NCBI GenBank assembly: GCA_963750995.1
Contig: CAVVST010000005.1
Coordinates: forward strand, 372,001-436,000
From: CAVVST01 sp963750995
GTDB taxonomy: Bacteria; Acidobacteriota; Vicinamibacteria; Vicinamibacterales; UBA2999
DNA: 64,000 nt
Direction of reading: 5' to 3'
Both the position numbers and the translations under genes were made by a program. The notes beneath the pieces are model-generated. The model ran no database searches. It worked only from the letters and a program-made list of their open reading frames with translations, and was not told the origin of the DNA. Positions 38,387 through 50,788 of this stretch are shown here, one piece after another. Within the stretch, counting starts at the first letter, position 1, and each line of letters begins with the position of its first letter.

Positions 38387-41066
38387 TCAGCGTTGATCCG
38401 CCGCGACGGCTGACGGCTCCGCCTCGGTCCACGGCCGGTTCCGACCAGCCGTCTGCGCGCGCACGCCGCTGACTGCCGCGGCATCCACCGGTGATGCCGT
38501 GTTGTCCCAGGCCCTGCGGATGTAGGTCAGGACCGAGGCCACCTGCTCGTCGGTCATGGTGAGGCCCGCCGGCGGCATGAGGCCGACAGCGCCTTCCTTG
38601 CCGTGCAGCATGACGCGGGTGACCCTTCCCGCCCGGGCCGAGCACCGCGGCCGAGCCAGCGAGGGCCGGCCCGAGGACATCCGGCTGGCCGCGGCCGTTG
38701 TCCTGATGACATCCCTGGCACCGCGCCAGGTACAGGGTCTCTCCCGCCGTGAACCGCTGCTGCTCGGCAGCGCTCAGCGGCGCGAGCGCGGCGGCGGGGG
38801 CGCCCGGCTTGCCGGCCCATGCCACGCGAGCGAGCACTTTTGCCGCACGCTGTCCAAGCTCGCCGCCATTGCTCTGCGCGAGCCGCGCCAGCGCCGGCTC
38901 GCGCGCGAGCGTGATCGGCGGACCCTGGGGCCGCTGGTTGGCGGGATTGACGCCACGATTGGGATTGAACGCCATCGCTCCCCCAGACCCGCGCGCGCCC
39001 GGGCACGTCGGGCACGGCTCGGCGCCGGCGACCGGTCCAGCGCCGCCGCGGCCGCGCCCGCCAGGCGTGTCCGGCGTGGGCGCTCCGAGTAAAGCGACCT
39101 CCGCGCCGAGCATCAGCGCGCCGCGCTGCCAGGCCGCGCGGGTATCCTCGGCCATCAGATCGAAAAGCCGCTGGATCGCGGGCTCCTGGCCGCCGCCGAG
39201 AATCGACGCCGACAGCATCACAATCGCGGACGTTCGCTGTGGCGATGCCGCGGGCGCCAACAGCAGCCGGTCGAGAACCGCGGTCTCGCTGCCGGCGACG
39301 CTGCTGACGGCGGCATCGACGGCTACCGGATCGTCACCATGCCGCTCGAGGAGGGTGGCGATCGCGGCGTGCCTGTCGGCCTGCCGTAACTCGCCGAGCG
39401 TGGCTGCGAGCTGGCGCCGCACGTTCCAGTCGGCGTCGTCGAGCCGCTTCAGGACGGCGGCCACGACCGGGCTGTCAGGATTCGAGAGCCACCGTTCCGC
39501 GAGGCGCAGCGCGGAAGTGCGCACATCCCGCGAGGCATCGTCCAGCGCGCCCACCACGGTCGCCTGGTCGATCGCGTCGATGCCGTCGAGCGTCCAGAGC
39601 GCGTGCAGCTTCGCGCGCGACGACCCTCGCTCGGCGAGCTGCTTCAGCGCCGGCACGGCGGACATGTCGGCGCGCTGCACGAGCAGCTGCTGCGCCATGT
39701 CGCGCCGCCAGCCGTTGGGGTGCGAGAGCGCGGCCACCAGCTGCGCGACCGTTGCGCGCGCCAGCGCCGGCCTCGAATCGCGCCGCGTCGTTTGGTGAAC
39801 GACGCGGTAAATGCGGCCGAAGCCGACGCCCTTCTGCAGGTTGTTCTTCACAATCCAATCGCGAAGGTACTCGGTAATGAAGTCCTTGTGCTGGATGACG
39901 CCGCGATACATATCCACGACGTACAGCGTGCCGTCTGGAGCGTTCGCGAGCCACACCGGGCGGAAGCGCTCGTCGGTAGAGGCGAGGAACTCGGCGCGAT
40001 CGTAGGCGCGGCGCGCCCGCAGCGTCGTGCCGTCGTCGCTGACGATCAGCCGCCCGACGAGATTGCCCGCCGACTCGGCAAGGAAAGCATTGCCGTACAG
40101 CTCCGCCGGGAGCCGGTCGCCACGATAGATCGTCGGTGAGCCGACCGCGGTGTACTGCCGGAGCGTGCCGTCCGCGCGCAGGATACCCGTCTGATAACCG
40201 CGATTCACGCCCGGCGTGGGCCGCACCGGGAACACGTCGTTGACCTCGTCGTCGTGCAACGACTCGTACAGACCGCGCGTTCGCGCCTGCGTCGGGTTGC
40301 GCATGAAGTAGCGGGCGGAGACTATATCGACGAACAGCGCGTCTGAGTTCGTGTTGCGATAGATGCGACCCGCATCGTCCTGCGACGCGCCCCACTGGCC
40401 GCGTGCCAGCGTGCGGGCGGTCTCGAACTTTCCGTTCTTCAGCCGCAGATAGCCGTCGTGCTCCGACGTGTAGATCCAGTTGTCCATCCCCCAGAACAGG
40501 CTGTTGGCGTTGTGCTCGATGTTGCCGTCGCCGCGTCCGTAGGTATCGGTGACGAGCTCCTTACCGTCAGCCTTGAGATCGCCATTCGTGTCGCGCGCAA
40601 GCCAGAGATTCGGAGGCTCGCCGATCAGCACACCACGGTCGAGCACCTTGATTGCCCGAGGGAGGACGAGGCCGTCCATGAAGACGGTGCGTTTGTCTAC
40701 CCTGCCGTCATCGTTGGTATCCTCGAGGACGACGACCCGGCATTCGGGGGCGCGTTCGTTGGCTCCCGCGAGATCGTCTTCAGGCTGAAAGGTCGTCATC
40801 TCGACGACCCAGATGCGGCCGTCCGGGTCGAAGTCGATGATGATCGGGTCCTGCACGAGCGGCTCGCTCGCGACCAGCTCGAGGTGGTAGCCGGGCGGCA
40901 TGAAGAACGTCTTCATCGCCTGGTCTGGAGGAAGCGGCGGCGACGATTCCAGGACCTTCTGTACTCCGGGCGGCCACGGACTGTTGTTGACCTGCGCCGC
41001 GACGGCGGCGACTGCGGCGACGGCGACGGCCAGGATGATGATGCTCCGAGCCCGCAGCAGAACCAT
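38387..41066 (-). CDS. PVC-type haem-binding dehydrogenase: propeller, HEAT repeats and cytochrome c (one frameshift)
   Basis: About 890 residues, exported (signal peptide to VAAVAAQV). Residues 50-400 form a propeller of the membrane-bound dehydrogenase type: FFMPPGYHLELVASEPLVQDP, FDPDGRIWVVEM, GGVLIGEPPNLW-type strands, IEHNANSLFWGMDNWIY and GTLYVVDMYRGVIQHKDFI. HEAT-like helices follow (SRAKLHALWTLDGIDAIDQA, DADWNVRRQLAATLGEL). The C-terminal cytochrome has LYLARCQGCHQDNGRG. A break near 38640 precedes VGLMPPAGLTMTDEQVASVL. It is likely to oxidise a sugar or alcohol in the periplasm. Operators of the GntR type lie 22 bases upstream of its start. Confidence 0.87.
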
Positions 41067-41087
41067 GTGAGCCTCCCCCAGGCTGCC

Positions 41088-41104
41088 ATGTGGTCATACC
41101 ACAT
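41088..41104. promoter_or_regulatory. Perfect 17-base inverted repeat, candidate GntR/FCD operator
   Basis: ATGTGGT (41088-41094), CAT spacer, ACCACAT (41098-41104). The core TGGTCATACCA fits TGRTNNTACCA. It sits 21 bases upstream of the cytochrome-dehydrogenase ATG (41066). Confidence 0.7.
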
Positions 41105-41177
41105 AGCGTTTTCATCCAGGGCCAATGGCCACAGCATGAATAGATTCAGCAGACTATACAACGGCGAGGAGCCGATG

Positions 41178-41188
41178 TGATACTACCA
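41178..41188. promoter_or_regulatory. Candidate GntR/FCD operator before the TonB receptor
   Basis: TGATACTACCA fits TGRTNNTACCA and ends seven bases before the receptor ATG at 41196, where it replaces any visible Shine-Dalgarno sequence. Confidence 0.5.
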
Positions 41189-41195
41189 ATCGCTT

Positions 41196-43223
41196 ATGCG
41201 GATCCCGTTGGCCTGTAGAAGGGGCGCAGCCGTGAGCGCGCTGCTGATCGTCGCGCACGTGGGGAGTGTGCGGGCTGCTCTGGCGCAGACGCCAGATGAA
41301 GCCCCGCGATTTGCAATGGACGTTGTCGTCACGCCGGAGCGTGGAGAGACGCCGCGCGGTGTGGTTGCGGCGTCTTCGGTGTCGATCGACGCCGCGGCAC
41401 TGGCGCGCGTGCCCGCGCTCGACGTGGGAGAGGTGCTTCCAGGCGCGTCCGGTTTTGCGGTGGCCCGGAGCCTTTTCAGCTCGGGGCGCCCGGTTGTGTC
41501 GGCTCGCGGCTTCTTTGGCGGCGGTGAGGCCGAGTACGTCACGCTGCTCGTTGACGGCGTGCGGATCGGCAACATCGAGTCGGGACTCATCGACTGGTCC
41601 GCGATTGCCGCCTCCTCGATTCGGAGAATCGAGGCGCTTCGCGGTCCAGGCGCATCCCTGTATGGCGACTCCGCGATCGGCGGCGTGATCCAGGTGTTCC
41701 GCGATCGGCCGGATGGCGGCCGCCTGACGACGACCGCCGGATCCTTCGGGACCGTCACCGCTGACGCGACGTGGGGGACGCGCGCCTCGTCCACGGCCGT
41801 CGTGCTCTCCGGAGCCGCGAGGCGGAGCGGCGGAGCGTTCGAGCACTCGGCCGCGAACCAGATCACCGGCGAGGGGAGCGCCGACGGCGTGTTCCGCGGG
41901 TACGCGTGGCGCTGGACCGGGGGAGGACGACGTCACGAGCGTGAGGATCCCGGCGCGCTGTCTCGCGACGCCTACATGCGTGAGCCGACAAGCTCGGATC
42001 CGCTGTTCCGGTTCGACGCCCGGGCCGAGCGCCACCTCTCAACGGCATTCGTGCTGCGGCACGCCATGCCGGCCTGGCGGCCGGTGATGCGCGTGTACAT
42101 CGAGGACCGCGTCGAAGACGGGGTGCGCACGGTGCTGCTCGCGCCCGCGCTCGGCGATCGCCAGGCGCGGGGCGTATCGACGAGGGCCGCCGGCGGCACC
42201 CTGGAAGGGGAGCACGTCTTCGCGATGCCGCGTCCTGCAACGCTGCGTGTGGGCATCGAGGGGGCGCGCGAAGGCCTGGACACGTTCTATCAGCCGGTCA
42301 CGCCGGCCGGAACGCGCCAGGCAGTCGGCGCGTCGGTGAACGGCCATCGCGTGCGCGTCGGCGGATTTGTCTCTGGAGCGTGGGAACCCGGCGCACGCGT
42401 GCGGTTCTCGGCGGCTCTTCGCCGCGACCACGTAGACGACACGGCCTTCAGCGTGGACGACGCAGTACAGCAGCGCGCGTGGTCGCCCCGCGCGGGTGTG
42501 ACGGTGCAGGTGAACGAGGCCCGCACGATCGCGCTGTACGGCCAGGTGTCGCGCGCCTTCAAGGTGCCGACGCTCGATCAGTTGTTCGATCCGCGGCCGT
42601 TCCCCGACTTCCGCGGCGGCACGTTCACCCTGTCGAACGAGCGTCTGGCGCCGCAGCGTGCTGTCAACGTCGAGGCCGGCATCTCGGGAGCCGGGCCAAT
42701 CCGCTGGAGCGCGCTCGTGTACCGTATGGCCGTGGACGACGAGATTGACTTCGACGTGCGGACGTTTTCCTACGCGAACATCGGTCGCAGCCGGCATGCC
42801 GGGCTGGAACTCGAGGCGGCCGGCGCCTGGAGGCGGCTGCGTCCATCGCTCGCCTACGCGCACGCCCGCGTCGCTCGTGTGGACGACGACCGGCAGCTCA
42901 AGAACGTCCCGAGACACCGGTTCACCGTCGGCGTGGATCTCGATCTGCCGGGGGCGGTGAGCGCACACGCACGACTGGCGCGTGCGCACGGCATGTTCCT
43001 CGACGACGAGCATCTGTTTCGGGCCGACGCGCCGATGACCCTGGACCTGAGGCTTCGGCGCCCGGTCGGCCGCGCCGCGGTGTTCGTGGATGCGTTCAAC
43101 CTGCTCGATGATCGTTACGAGGAGTTCGGCTTCACGCTGGCGGATTTCACCGGGCGGCCCGTCCCGTTCGTGTACCCCGGGGCGCCGCGCAGCGCCAGGA
43201 TAGGACTGGCAGTCCCGTTCTGA
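41196..43223 (+). CDS. TonB-dependent receptor, BtuB/vitamin-siderophore-like architecture
   Basis: 675 residues, intact. The signal peptide ends AALAQT; MDVVVTPERGETPRG resembles a TonB box and the start of the plug domain. The plug reads EVLPGASGFAVARS, VTLLVDGVRIGNIESG and IRRIEALRGPGASLYGDSAI, followed by a 22-stranded barrel ending SARIGLAVPF with the terminal Phe. It lacks the carboxypeptidase-regulatory-like domain of the three Oar-like receptors, so it is a different class. It is divergent from the PVC-type cytochrome gene and shares the intergenic operators, which suggests import of the substrate feeding the manD pathway, or of a cofactor. There is no clear ribosome-binding site. Confidence 0.9.
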   Translation: MRIPLACRRGAAVSALLIVAHVGSVRAALAQTPDEAPRFAMDVVVTPERGETPRGVVAASSVSIDAAALARVPALDVGEVLPGASGFAVARSLFSSGRPVVSARGFFGGGEAEYVTLLVDGVRIGNIESGLIDWSAIAASSIRRIEALRGPGASLYGDSAIGGVIQVFRDRPDGGRLTTTAGSFGTVTADATWGTRASSTAVVLSGAARRSGGAFEHSAANQITGEGSADGVFRGYAWRWTGGGRRHEREDPGALSRDAYMREPTSSDPLFRFDARAERHLSTAFVLRHAMPAWRPVMRVYIEDRVEDGVRTVLLAPALGDRQARGVSTRAAGGTLEGEHVFAMPRPATLRVGIEGAREGLDTFYQPVTPAGTRQAVGASVNGHRVRVGGFVSGAWEPGARVRFSAALRRDHVDDTAFSVDDAVQQRAWSPRAGVTVQVNEARTIALYGQVSRAFKVPTLDQLFDPRPFPDFRGGTFTLSNERLAPQRAVNVEAGISGAGPIRWSALVYRMAVDDEIDFDVRTFSYANIGRSRHAGLELEAAGAWRRLRPSLAYAHARVARVDDDRQLKNVPRHRFTVGVDLDLPGAVSAHARLARAHGMFLDDEHLFRADAPMTLDLRLRRPVGRAAVFVDAFNLLDDRYEEFGFTLADFTGRPVPFVYPGAPRSARIGLAVPF

Positions 43224-43236
43224 TCTCCCGCGCACG

Positions 43237-43605
43237 ATGCTTCGCGCCATGCACGCCGTCATGGCCGCGCTGTTCGCGCTGGCCGCTGCCGTACAGTGGA
43301 ACGATCCCGATCCGGCGCGGTGGATGGCTGTCTACGGCGCAGCGTGCGCCATCAGTCTGATGGCGGCGCGCGGGCGGCCTCCGCATCCCGCAGTGGCTGC
43401 CACTCTGGCCGCGACCGCGGTTGCCTGGGCGGTCGCGATCGGCCTGCGCGTGGGCGGCGGCGACAGCTACCGGCACATGTTCGACGCGTGGGAGATGAAG
43501 ACCCCTGCCATCGAGTTAGCCCGCGAGGCGACCGGGCTGGTGCTGGTGGCCGGGTGGATGCTCGTCGTCGCCGCCACGTCGCACCCGCTTCGTCGTCGTG
43601 GTTGA
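43237..43605 (+). CDS. TMEM220-like small membrane protein
   Basis: 122 residues with about four hydrophobic segments. VQWNDPDPARWMAVYGAAC near the N-terminus is the conserved polar loop of the TMEM220 family, and YRHMFDAWEMKTPAIELARE precedes the last membrane segment. It follows the TonB receptor by 13 bases and is probably co-transcribed. No function is known for the family. The frame is intact, and the long overlapping frame starting at 43296 is only the extension of the GntR gene frame. Confidence 0.72.
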   Translation: MLRAMHAVMAALFALAAAVQWNDPDPARWMAVYGAACAISLMAARGRPPHPAVAATLAATAVAWAVAIGLRVGGGDSYRHMFDAWEMKTPAIELAREATGLVLVAGWMLVVAATSHPLRRRG

Positions 43606-43655
43606 TTCTTTCGCTGAACGCGCATAAGGTCGAAGCCGAGTGCCCTTGCACCGCG

Positions 43656-44393
43656 ATGGCGACGCGTAACGCCGACGTCAAGCGCGACGATCCTGTCGCG
43701 ACCGAAGCGGTCGTGCAGTACGTGCGCGGTCTCATCCTGCGCGGCGAGTGCCGCCCCGGACAGCGTCTGCCCCCGGAACGCGAGCTGGTGCGGGAGATCG
43801 GCGTCAGCCGCACGACCATCCGCGCCGGCTTGCAGTCGCTCGCCGCCAAGGGCGTGCTGGTGATCCGCCATGGCGCGGGCACCTTCGTCGCGGACGGCCC
43901 GATGGTGCTCGACAGCGAGCCTCTGGGCCTGCTCGCCGCGCTGCACGGATTCACGCGCCACGAGATGTTCGAGGCGCGCCGCACGCTGGAAGTGGGCGTG
44001 GCGGGGCTCGCCGCCGAGCGCGCCCGCGGCGAGCAGCTCGCGGCGATCGCCGACGAAGTAACCGGCATGTTCGCCTCGCTGGACGACCCTCAGGCATTTC
44101 TGGTGCACGACATCCGTTTCCACCGCGCGGTGGCGACCGCGTCGGGCAACCCGATCCTGGCCGCGATCGTCGAGATGGTGTCTGCCCTCTTTTACGAGCT
44201 GCGACGCGACACCGCCGGCCGCGCTCGCGACCTGCGGCCCATCGCCGATACGCACCGGCAGATCTACAAGGCGATTCGCGAGCACGCACCCGCCCGGGCC
44301 GCCAGCCTCATGGGCGACCATTTGACCCATGCCGAGCAGGAACAGGAATGCGAGGATCTCGCCGGCGCCGGACCGACGGGCACGGTGGACTAG
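43656..44393 (+). CDS. GntR-family (FCD) transcriptional regulator
   Basis: 245 residues starting MATRNADVKRDDP. The winged helix-turn-helix spans residues 15-80 (VVQYVRGLILRGECRPGQRLP, PPERELVREIGVSRTTIRAGL, GAGTFVADGP). The FCD ligand domain shows EMFEARRTLEVGVAGLAA, FLVHDIRFHRAVATASGNPIL and HRQIYKAIREHAPARAASLM with the Asp and His residues that bind metal and a small carboxylate. FCD members such as UxuR, ExuR, LldR and DgoR sense sugar acids and similar carboxylates. It is the only such regulator in the window, so it is the best candidate to bind the four TGRTNNTACCA sites at the manD and cytochrome/receptor promoters. Confidence 0.92.
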   Translation: MATRNADVKRDDPVATEAVVQYVRGLILRGECRPGQRLPPERELVREIGVSRTTIRAGLQSLAAKGVLVIRHGAGTFVADGPMVLDSEPLGLLAALHGFTRHEMFEARRTLEVGVAGLAAERARGEQLAAIADEVTGMFASLDDPQAFLVHDIRFHRAVATASGNPILAAIVEMVSALFYELRRDTAGRARDLRPIADTHRQIYKAIREHAPARAASLMGDHLTHAEQEQECEDLAGAGPTGTVD

Positions 44394-44456
44394 CCCGAAC
44401 CCCACGGCCCACAGAGATCATCTAGGTCCGCGCGGCGGCCACGCGTGCCAGCTCAC

Positions 44457-45305
44457 TCATGCGCTCAAATCGACCGCCGCGGGGTCCTCGCGATACAGGC
44501 GCCGGATGTCGTCCTCCGAGTCGCCGACGAAGGGACCGTAGGTCACGATCGCATCGCCCTGAGGTTGGCCAGCATAGAGCACGAGCCGCGCGCCTTCCTG
44601 TGCTGCCACGATCCGCAGGACCGTTGTTCCCTCGCCCTCCGCCCGATCGAGCCGAGCGACCTGGCCGATCTCGACCGGCGTCGCCTCATCCCCGATCTCG
44701 ATAGCGCCCCCGATCACGTACGCGAACCCGTTATACGACGCCGGAAGCTCCTGCTCCACCGCCGTCCCGGGGTTCATGGTGATTTCGACTATCGTGACCG
44801 GAACGTGATTGCGGGTGGGCGACTGCAGCCCTCCGGAGGCGCCGCTAAAAATGCGGACCTCTACGCCGGATTCACGTCGTACCGGGACGGCGTCGGCGTG
44901 AATATCCTGGAACGCGGGCGTCGTCCACCGCTGCGCTTTCGGCAGCGTCAGCCACAGCTGCAGGACGCGCACCTGACCGCCAGCCCTGACGTTCTCGCTG
45001 TGGATGACTCCCCGCCCGGCGGTCATCCACTGCACTTCGCCTGCGTGAATCACGCCGCCTTCGTCGCGATCGTGGATCGCACCCTCCAGGACCAGGGTGA
45101 CGGTTTCAAACCCCGCGTGAGGGTGCGGCCCACCCAGTGGACGATCCCCGATATCCACATGGTCGTCGGCAAGCATGATGAACGGGTCGTTCAACGCGAA
45201 CTCGTCCGGCGACACGACTTGCGCGGCGAGGTGCCCGGGGCCGATAAATCCCTGGGCGAGCGGTGGAACGGTGACCACGCGGGCGATACGGCGTTGCTTC
45301 AACAT
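44457..45305 (-). CDS. Pirin family protein
   Basis: 282 residues; the start at 45305 has AAGGAGG eight bases upstream. Bicupin pirin motifs are clear: DPFIMLADDHVDIGD, GGPHPHAGFETVTLVLEGAI with the metal-binding His cluster, HAGEVQWMTAGRGVIHSEN, LQLWLTLPKAQRW, and the C-terminal cupin with ASYNGFAYVIGGAI. Pirins are cytosolic iron proteins, some with quercetin dioxygenase activity. It lies 20 bases downstream of a DoxX gene and beside a MarR regulator, a frequent trio in stress or phenolic-compound loci. Intact. Confidence 0.93.
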   Translation of the reverse strand: MLKQRRIARVVTVPPLAQGFIGPGHLAAQVVSPDEFALNDPFIMLADDHVDIGDRPLGGPHPHAGFETVTLVLEGAIHDRDEGGVIHAGEVQWMTAGRGVIHSENVRAGGQVRVLQLWLTLPKAQRWTTPAFQDIHADAVPVRRESGVEVRIFSGASGGLQSPTRNHVPVTIVEITMNPGTAVEQELPASYNGFAYVIGGAIEIGDEATPVEIGQVARLDRAEGEGTTVLRIVAAQEGARLVLYAGQPQGDAIVTYGPFVGDSEDDIRRLYREDPAAVDLSA

Positions 45306-45325
45306 CGCGACCTCCTTGTTGGATC

Positions 45326-45748
45326 TCATCTCTTCCACTCAGTGAACTGGTGGCGACGGACCAAGGCAATCGCGCTCGATCCGGCGAGCAGGACGATCGC
45401 GGGCATCGGTGAGGCGCCGACGATGAGCAGGTGCGTGACGACGGCGCCGATCATCGTGGGGATGAGCAGCAGAGCGCCGAACAGCGCCAGCCGCGGAGTG
45501 AGCAGCAGCAGCGCGGCGATCACCTCGATTGACCCGGTCAGGTAGCGGAACCATTGACCGATGCCGATCGCGTCGAACAGCGCCACCATGTCATGGGCTC
45601 CGGCGAGCTTCAACCCGCCGGCGAACAGGAACATCCCCGCGACCGCGATCTGGGTGGCCCACAGTGCGACGGTGCCGGTGCGCGACGTCGTGGAAGGTGC
45701 GAACGAAGCGGCGGCGGCGACGGGTGACTGGGCGAACAACGTGGTCAT
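45326..45748 (-). CDS. DoxX family membrane protein
   Basis: 140 residues with four hydrophobic segments. The first conserved block, IAVAGMFLFAGGLKLAGA, and the second, GQWFRYLTGSIEVIAALLLL, are the DoxX signature; a third segment AVVTHLLIVGASPMPAIVLL follows. It is an inner-membrane protein of the DoxX/YphA type, linked to redox stress or terminal oxidase partners but of uncertain function. It is first in an operon with pirin and is transcribed in the same direction as the MarR gene upstream. A half-like copy of the MarR palindrome (TATGCATACAT) lies about 35 bases upstream of its start. Confidence 0.88.
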   Translation of the reverse strand: MTTLFAQSPVAAAASFAPSTTSRTGTVALWATQIAVAGMFLFAGGLKLAGAHDMVALFDAIGIGQWFRYLTGSIEVIAALLLLTPRLALFGALLLIPTMIGAVVTHLLIVGASPMPAIVLLAGSSAIALVRRHQFTEWKR

Positions 45749-45778
45749 CTGTGTGCTCCCTGTAATTTATCTGTGGAC

Positions 45779-45789
45779 TATGCATACAT
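45779..45789. promoter_or_regulatory. Possible MarR site upstream of doxX-pirin
   Basis: TATGCATACAT resembles the MarR-promoter palindrome TATGTATTATACATA at 46247, keeping one full arm and a shortened spacer. It is placed 31 bases upstream of the DoxX ATG. Confidence 0.35.
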
Positions 45790-45810
45790 GAACTACAACG
45801 GGTAAAGAAA

Positions 45811-46245
45811 CTAGCCGATACGACGCTCCAGCTTTTCCATCAAGACGGCGAGCTGACGTGCTTCCGCCGGCTCGAGTCCAGCCAGGAGATCGCGCTCAGT
45901 GTCCTCATAGATCCGGGTCCCCTTCTTATGGACGTCGCGGCCCGCCGGCGTCAGCACGGCGAGCCGTGCGCGCCTGTCGTTCGGATCCGCCGAACGCGTC
46001 ACAAAACCGTCCGCTTCCAACCGATCAACGAGTTGCGTGATGTTCGACTTGACGCACGACAGCCGATCCGCAAGTTGACTGAGCGGCATCGACTCCCCTG
46101 CCTCGCTGAGCGCGGTCAGCGCTGCCAGCTTCGGCAGGGACAGTCCCACCGCCGCCAGCCTCACCTCAGCATGCGTTTGAAGCGTGCTGGCGGTGTGCAG
46201 CAGGGCCATCAGCTGTCCTCGCGAATCCAGTTGCACATCGTGCAT
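45811..46245 (-). CDS. MarR-family transcriptional regulator
   Basis: 144 residues from the ATG at 46245; an ATG at 46260 would add MYNTY but lies within the palindrome at 46247. The winged helix reads LSLPKLAALTALSEAG, MPLSQLADRLSCVKSNITQLVDRLEADGFV and RSADPNDRRARLAVLTPAGR, the MarR DRR wing. Cys in LSCVKSN is a possible redox or thiol sensor, as in OhrR-like members. It probably controls its own promoter and the doxX-pirin operon downstream. Intact. Confidence 0.9.
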   Translation of the reverse strand: MHDVQLDSRGQLMALLHTASTLQTHAEVRLAAVGLSLPKLAALTALSEAGESMPLSQLADRLSCVKSNITQLVDRLEADGFVTRSADPNDRRARLAVLTPAGRDVHKKGTRIYEDTERDLLAGLEPAEARQLAVLMEKLERRIG

Positions 46246-46246
46246 A

Positions 46247-46261
46247 TATGTATTATACATA
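46247..46261. promoter_or_regulatory. Perfect palindrome, probable MarR operator
   Basis: TATGTAT, T, ATACATA: 15 bases with full symmetry, AT-rich in a GC-rich setting. It lies just upstream of the chosen MarR start and of the TetR stub on the other strand, fitting autoregulation. Confidence 0.7.
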
Positions 46262-46262
46262 G

Positions 46263-46358
46263 ATGGCTCGCATTTACAAGGCCGCCGCGGGAGACCACGG
46301 TCGCGCCATACTGGACGCGGCGCTCGAACTGTTCAGGCGTTGCCTCCGTATCCCCTGA
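46263..46358 (+). pseudogene. Truncated TetR-family regulator, N-terminal stub
   Basis: The plus strand encodes MARIYKAAAGDHGRAILDAA followed by LELFRR and a stop after 31 residues. The segment matches helix 1 of TetR/AcrR repressors (RxxILDAALELF), but the helix-turn-helix and ligand domain are absent and the efflux gene begins 17 bases after the stop. TetR genes commonly head RND efflux operons, so this is most simply a deleted repressor of the pump. Confidence 0.6.
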
Positions 46359-46374
46359 CAGGAGTTACGTCCCA

Positions 46375-47584
46375 TTGGTTCGCTTCTCACGCCCCCTGTG
46401 GCTGCTGTTGACCTCGGCTCTTCTGGCGGCCGCGTGCGAGACCACCGCTGAACCTGAGGTCGAAACCGCGGCGCCCGAGGACGCGCGGACCGTGGCGGCC
46501 GCGACGGCTGTCGCCGTCGAACGTCCCATCTCACGGTTCGTCGCCGTCAGCGGGACGCTCTCCGCACAGGAGCAGGCGGATGTCGCCGCGGAAATCTGCC
46601 GGGCGCATCGTGTCTACGCCGGTCGAGCGCGGCACGCGCGTGAGCGCCGGTGCAGCGCTCGTCCAGATTGCCGATGCCGAGGTCCGCGCGCAGGCGGACG
46701 AGGCGGCCGCGAACGCCGCGCAAATCGAGGCGCGGCTTGGACTGGTCCGGCGGCGCCTCGTTCGAGATCGACCGCGTGCCTGAAGTCGCGAACGCCCGCG
46801 CCTCCTCCGAGCTCGCGCAGTCGGATTTCGAGCGTGCTCGGATGCTCGTCGAGAAAAAGCTGCTGCCGCAAGCCGACTTCGACCGGAGCCGCGCGCAGGC
46901 CGACGTGGCTCGACGCCAGTACGACATCGCGCGCAACAGCGCGGAACAGCAGTACCAGTCGCTGCTCGCCGCGCGGGCACGAATGACGGTCGCGCGCAAG
47001 GCGCTCGCTGATACGGTCGTCCGCGCACCGTTCGACGGCGTCGTCGACCAGCGGCTCGTGTCGGTGGGTGACTACGTCGTTCGCGGCACCAAGGTCGCCT
47101 CGGTGATGCGCACCACTCCCCTGCGCGTGGAGCTCACCGTCCCCGGGCAGTACATCTCCACCATCGCCGTCGGCCGCGCCGTCTCGCTCGAGGTGGACGC
47201 GTATCCAGGCCGAACCTTTACGGGCCGGATCCGCTACGTCTCGCCTGCGGTGCAGGCGGATTCGCGCGCGCTCATCATCGAGGCCGTCGTGCCGAACGAG
47301 GCGGGTGAATTGAAGCCGGGACAATTCGCGACGGCGCGAATCGAACAGGCGTCGCAGACACCCGCGGTGCTCGTGCCCGGCAGCGCTGTCCGCACCGATT
47401 CGGACACCTCACGTGTGTATGTGGTGTCTCCGGCCGGGTCGGCAGAGGAACGCATCGTGACCACGGGTCAGACGATGGACGGCCTGATCGAGATCACCAG
47501 TGGCGTCAAGGCAGGCGACGTCGTGGCCACCAGCAACGTCGCGCAGCTCGCCGACGGCGTGCGCATCACCAGGAGACGAGATAG
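46375..47584 (+). CDS. RND efflux periplasmic adaptor (membrane fusion) lipoprotein (frameshifted)
   Basis: Start TTG at 46375 with GGAG ten bases upstream; LWLLLTSALLAAACETT gives a lipobox. The adaptor core is read across frames: ISRFVAVSGTLSAQEQADV, then after a break near 46600 RIVSTPVERGTRVSAGAALVQI (lipoyl half), a coiled-coil hairpin rich in Ala and Gln (LAQSDFERARMLVEKKLL, DFDRSRAQADVARRQY), KALADTVVRAPFDGVVDQRL (second lipoyl half), and the beta-barrel LRVELTVPGQYISTI. Another break lies near 46745. The stop at 47582-47584 assumes a last shift near 47575. It links an inner-membrane pump to an outer-membrane channel, and no channel gene is seen here. Confidence 0.87.
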
Positions 47585-47590
47585 TCCGTC

Positions 47591-50722
<3,132 letters not shown>

Positions 50723-50788
50723 CCGGCGCCTTTTCTCACGCCGTGGTGCCCCAGGAAATGGACGAACCGGCCCAGAAGTAAATCGCTC

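Noticed and set aside
42039..43262. 407-codon minus-strand frame inside the TonB receptor at 41196
   Set aside because: Antisense shadow of a complete receptor with signal peptide, plug and terminal Phe.
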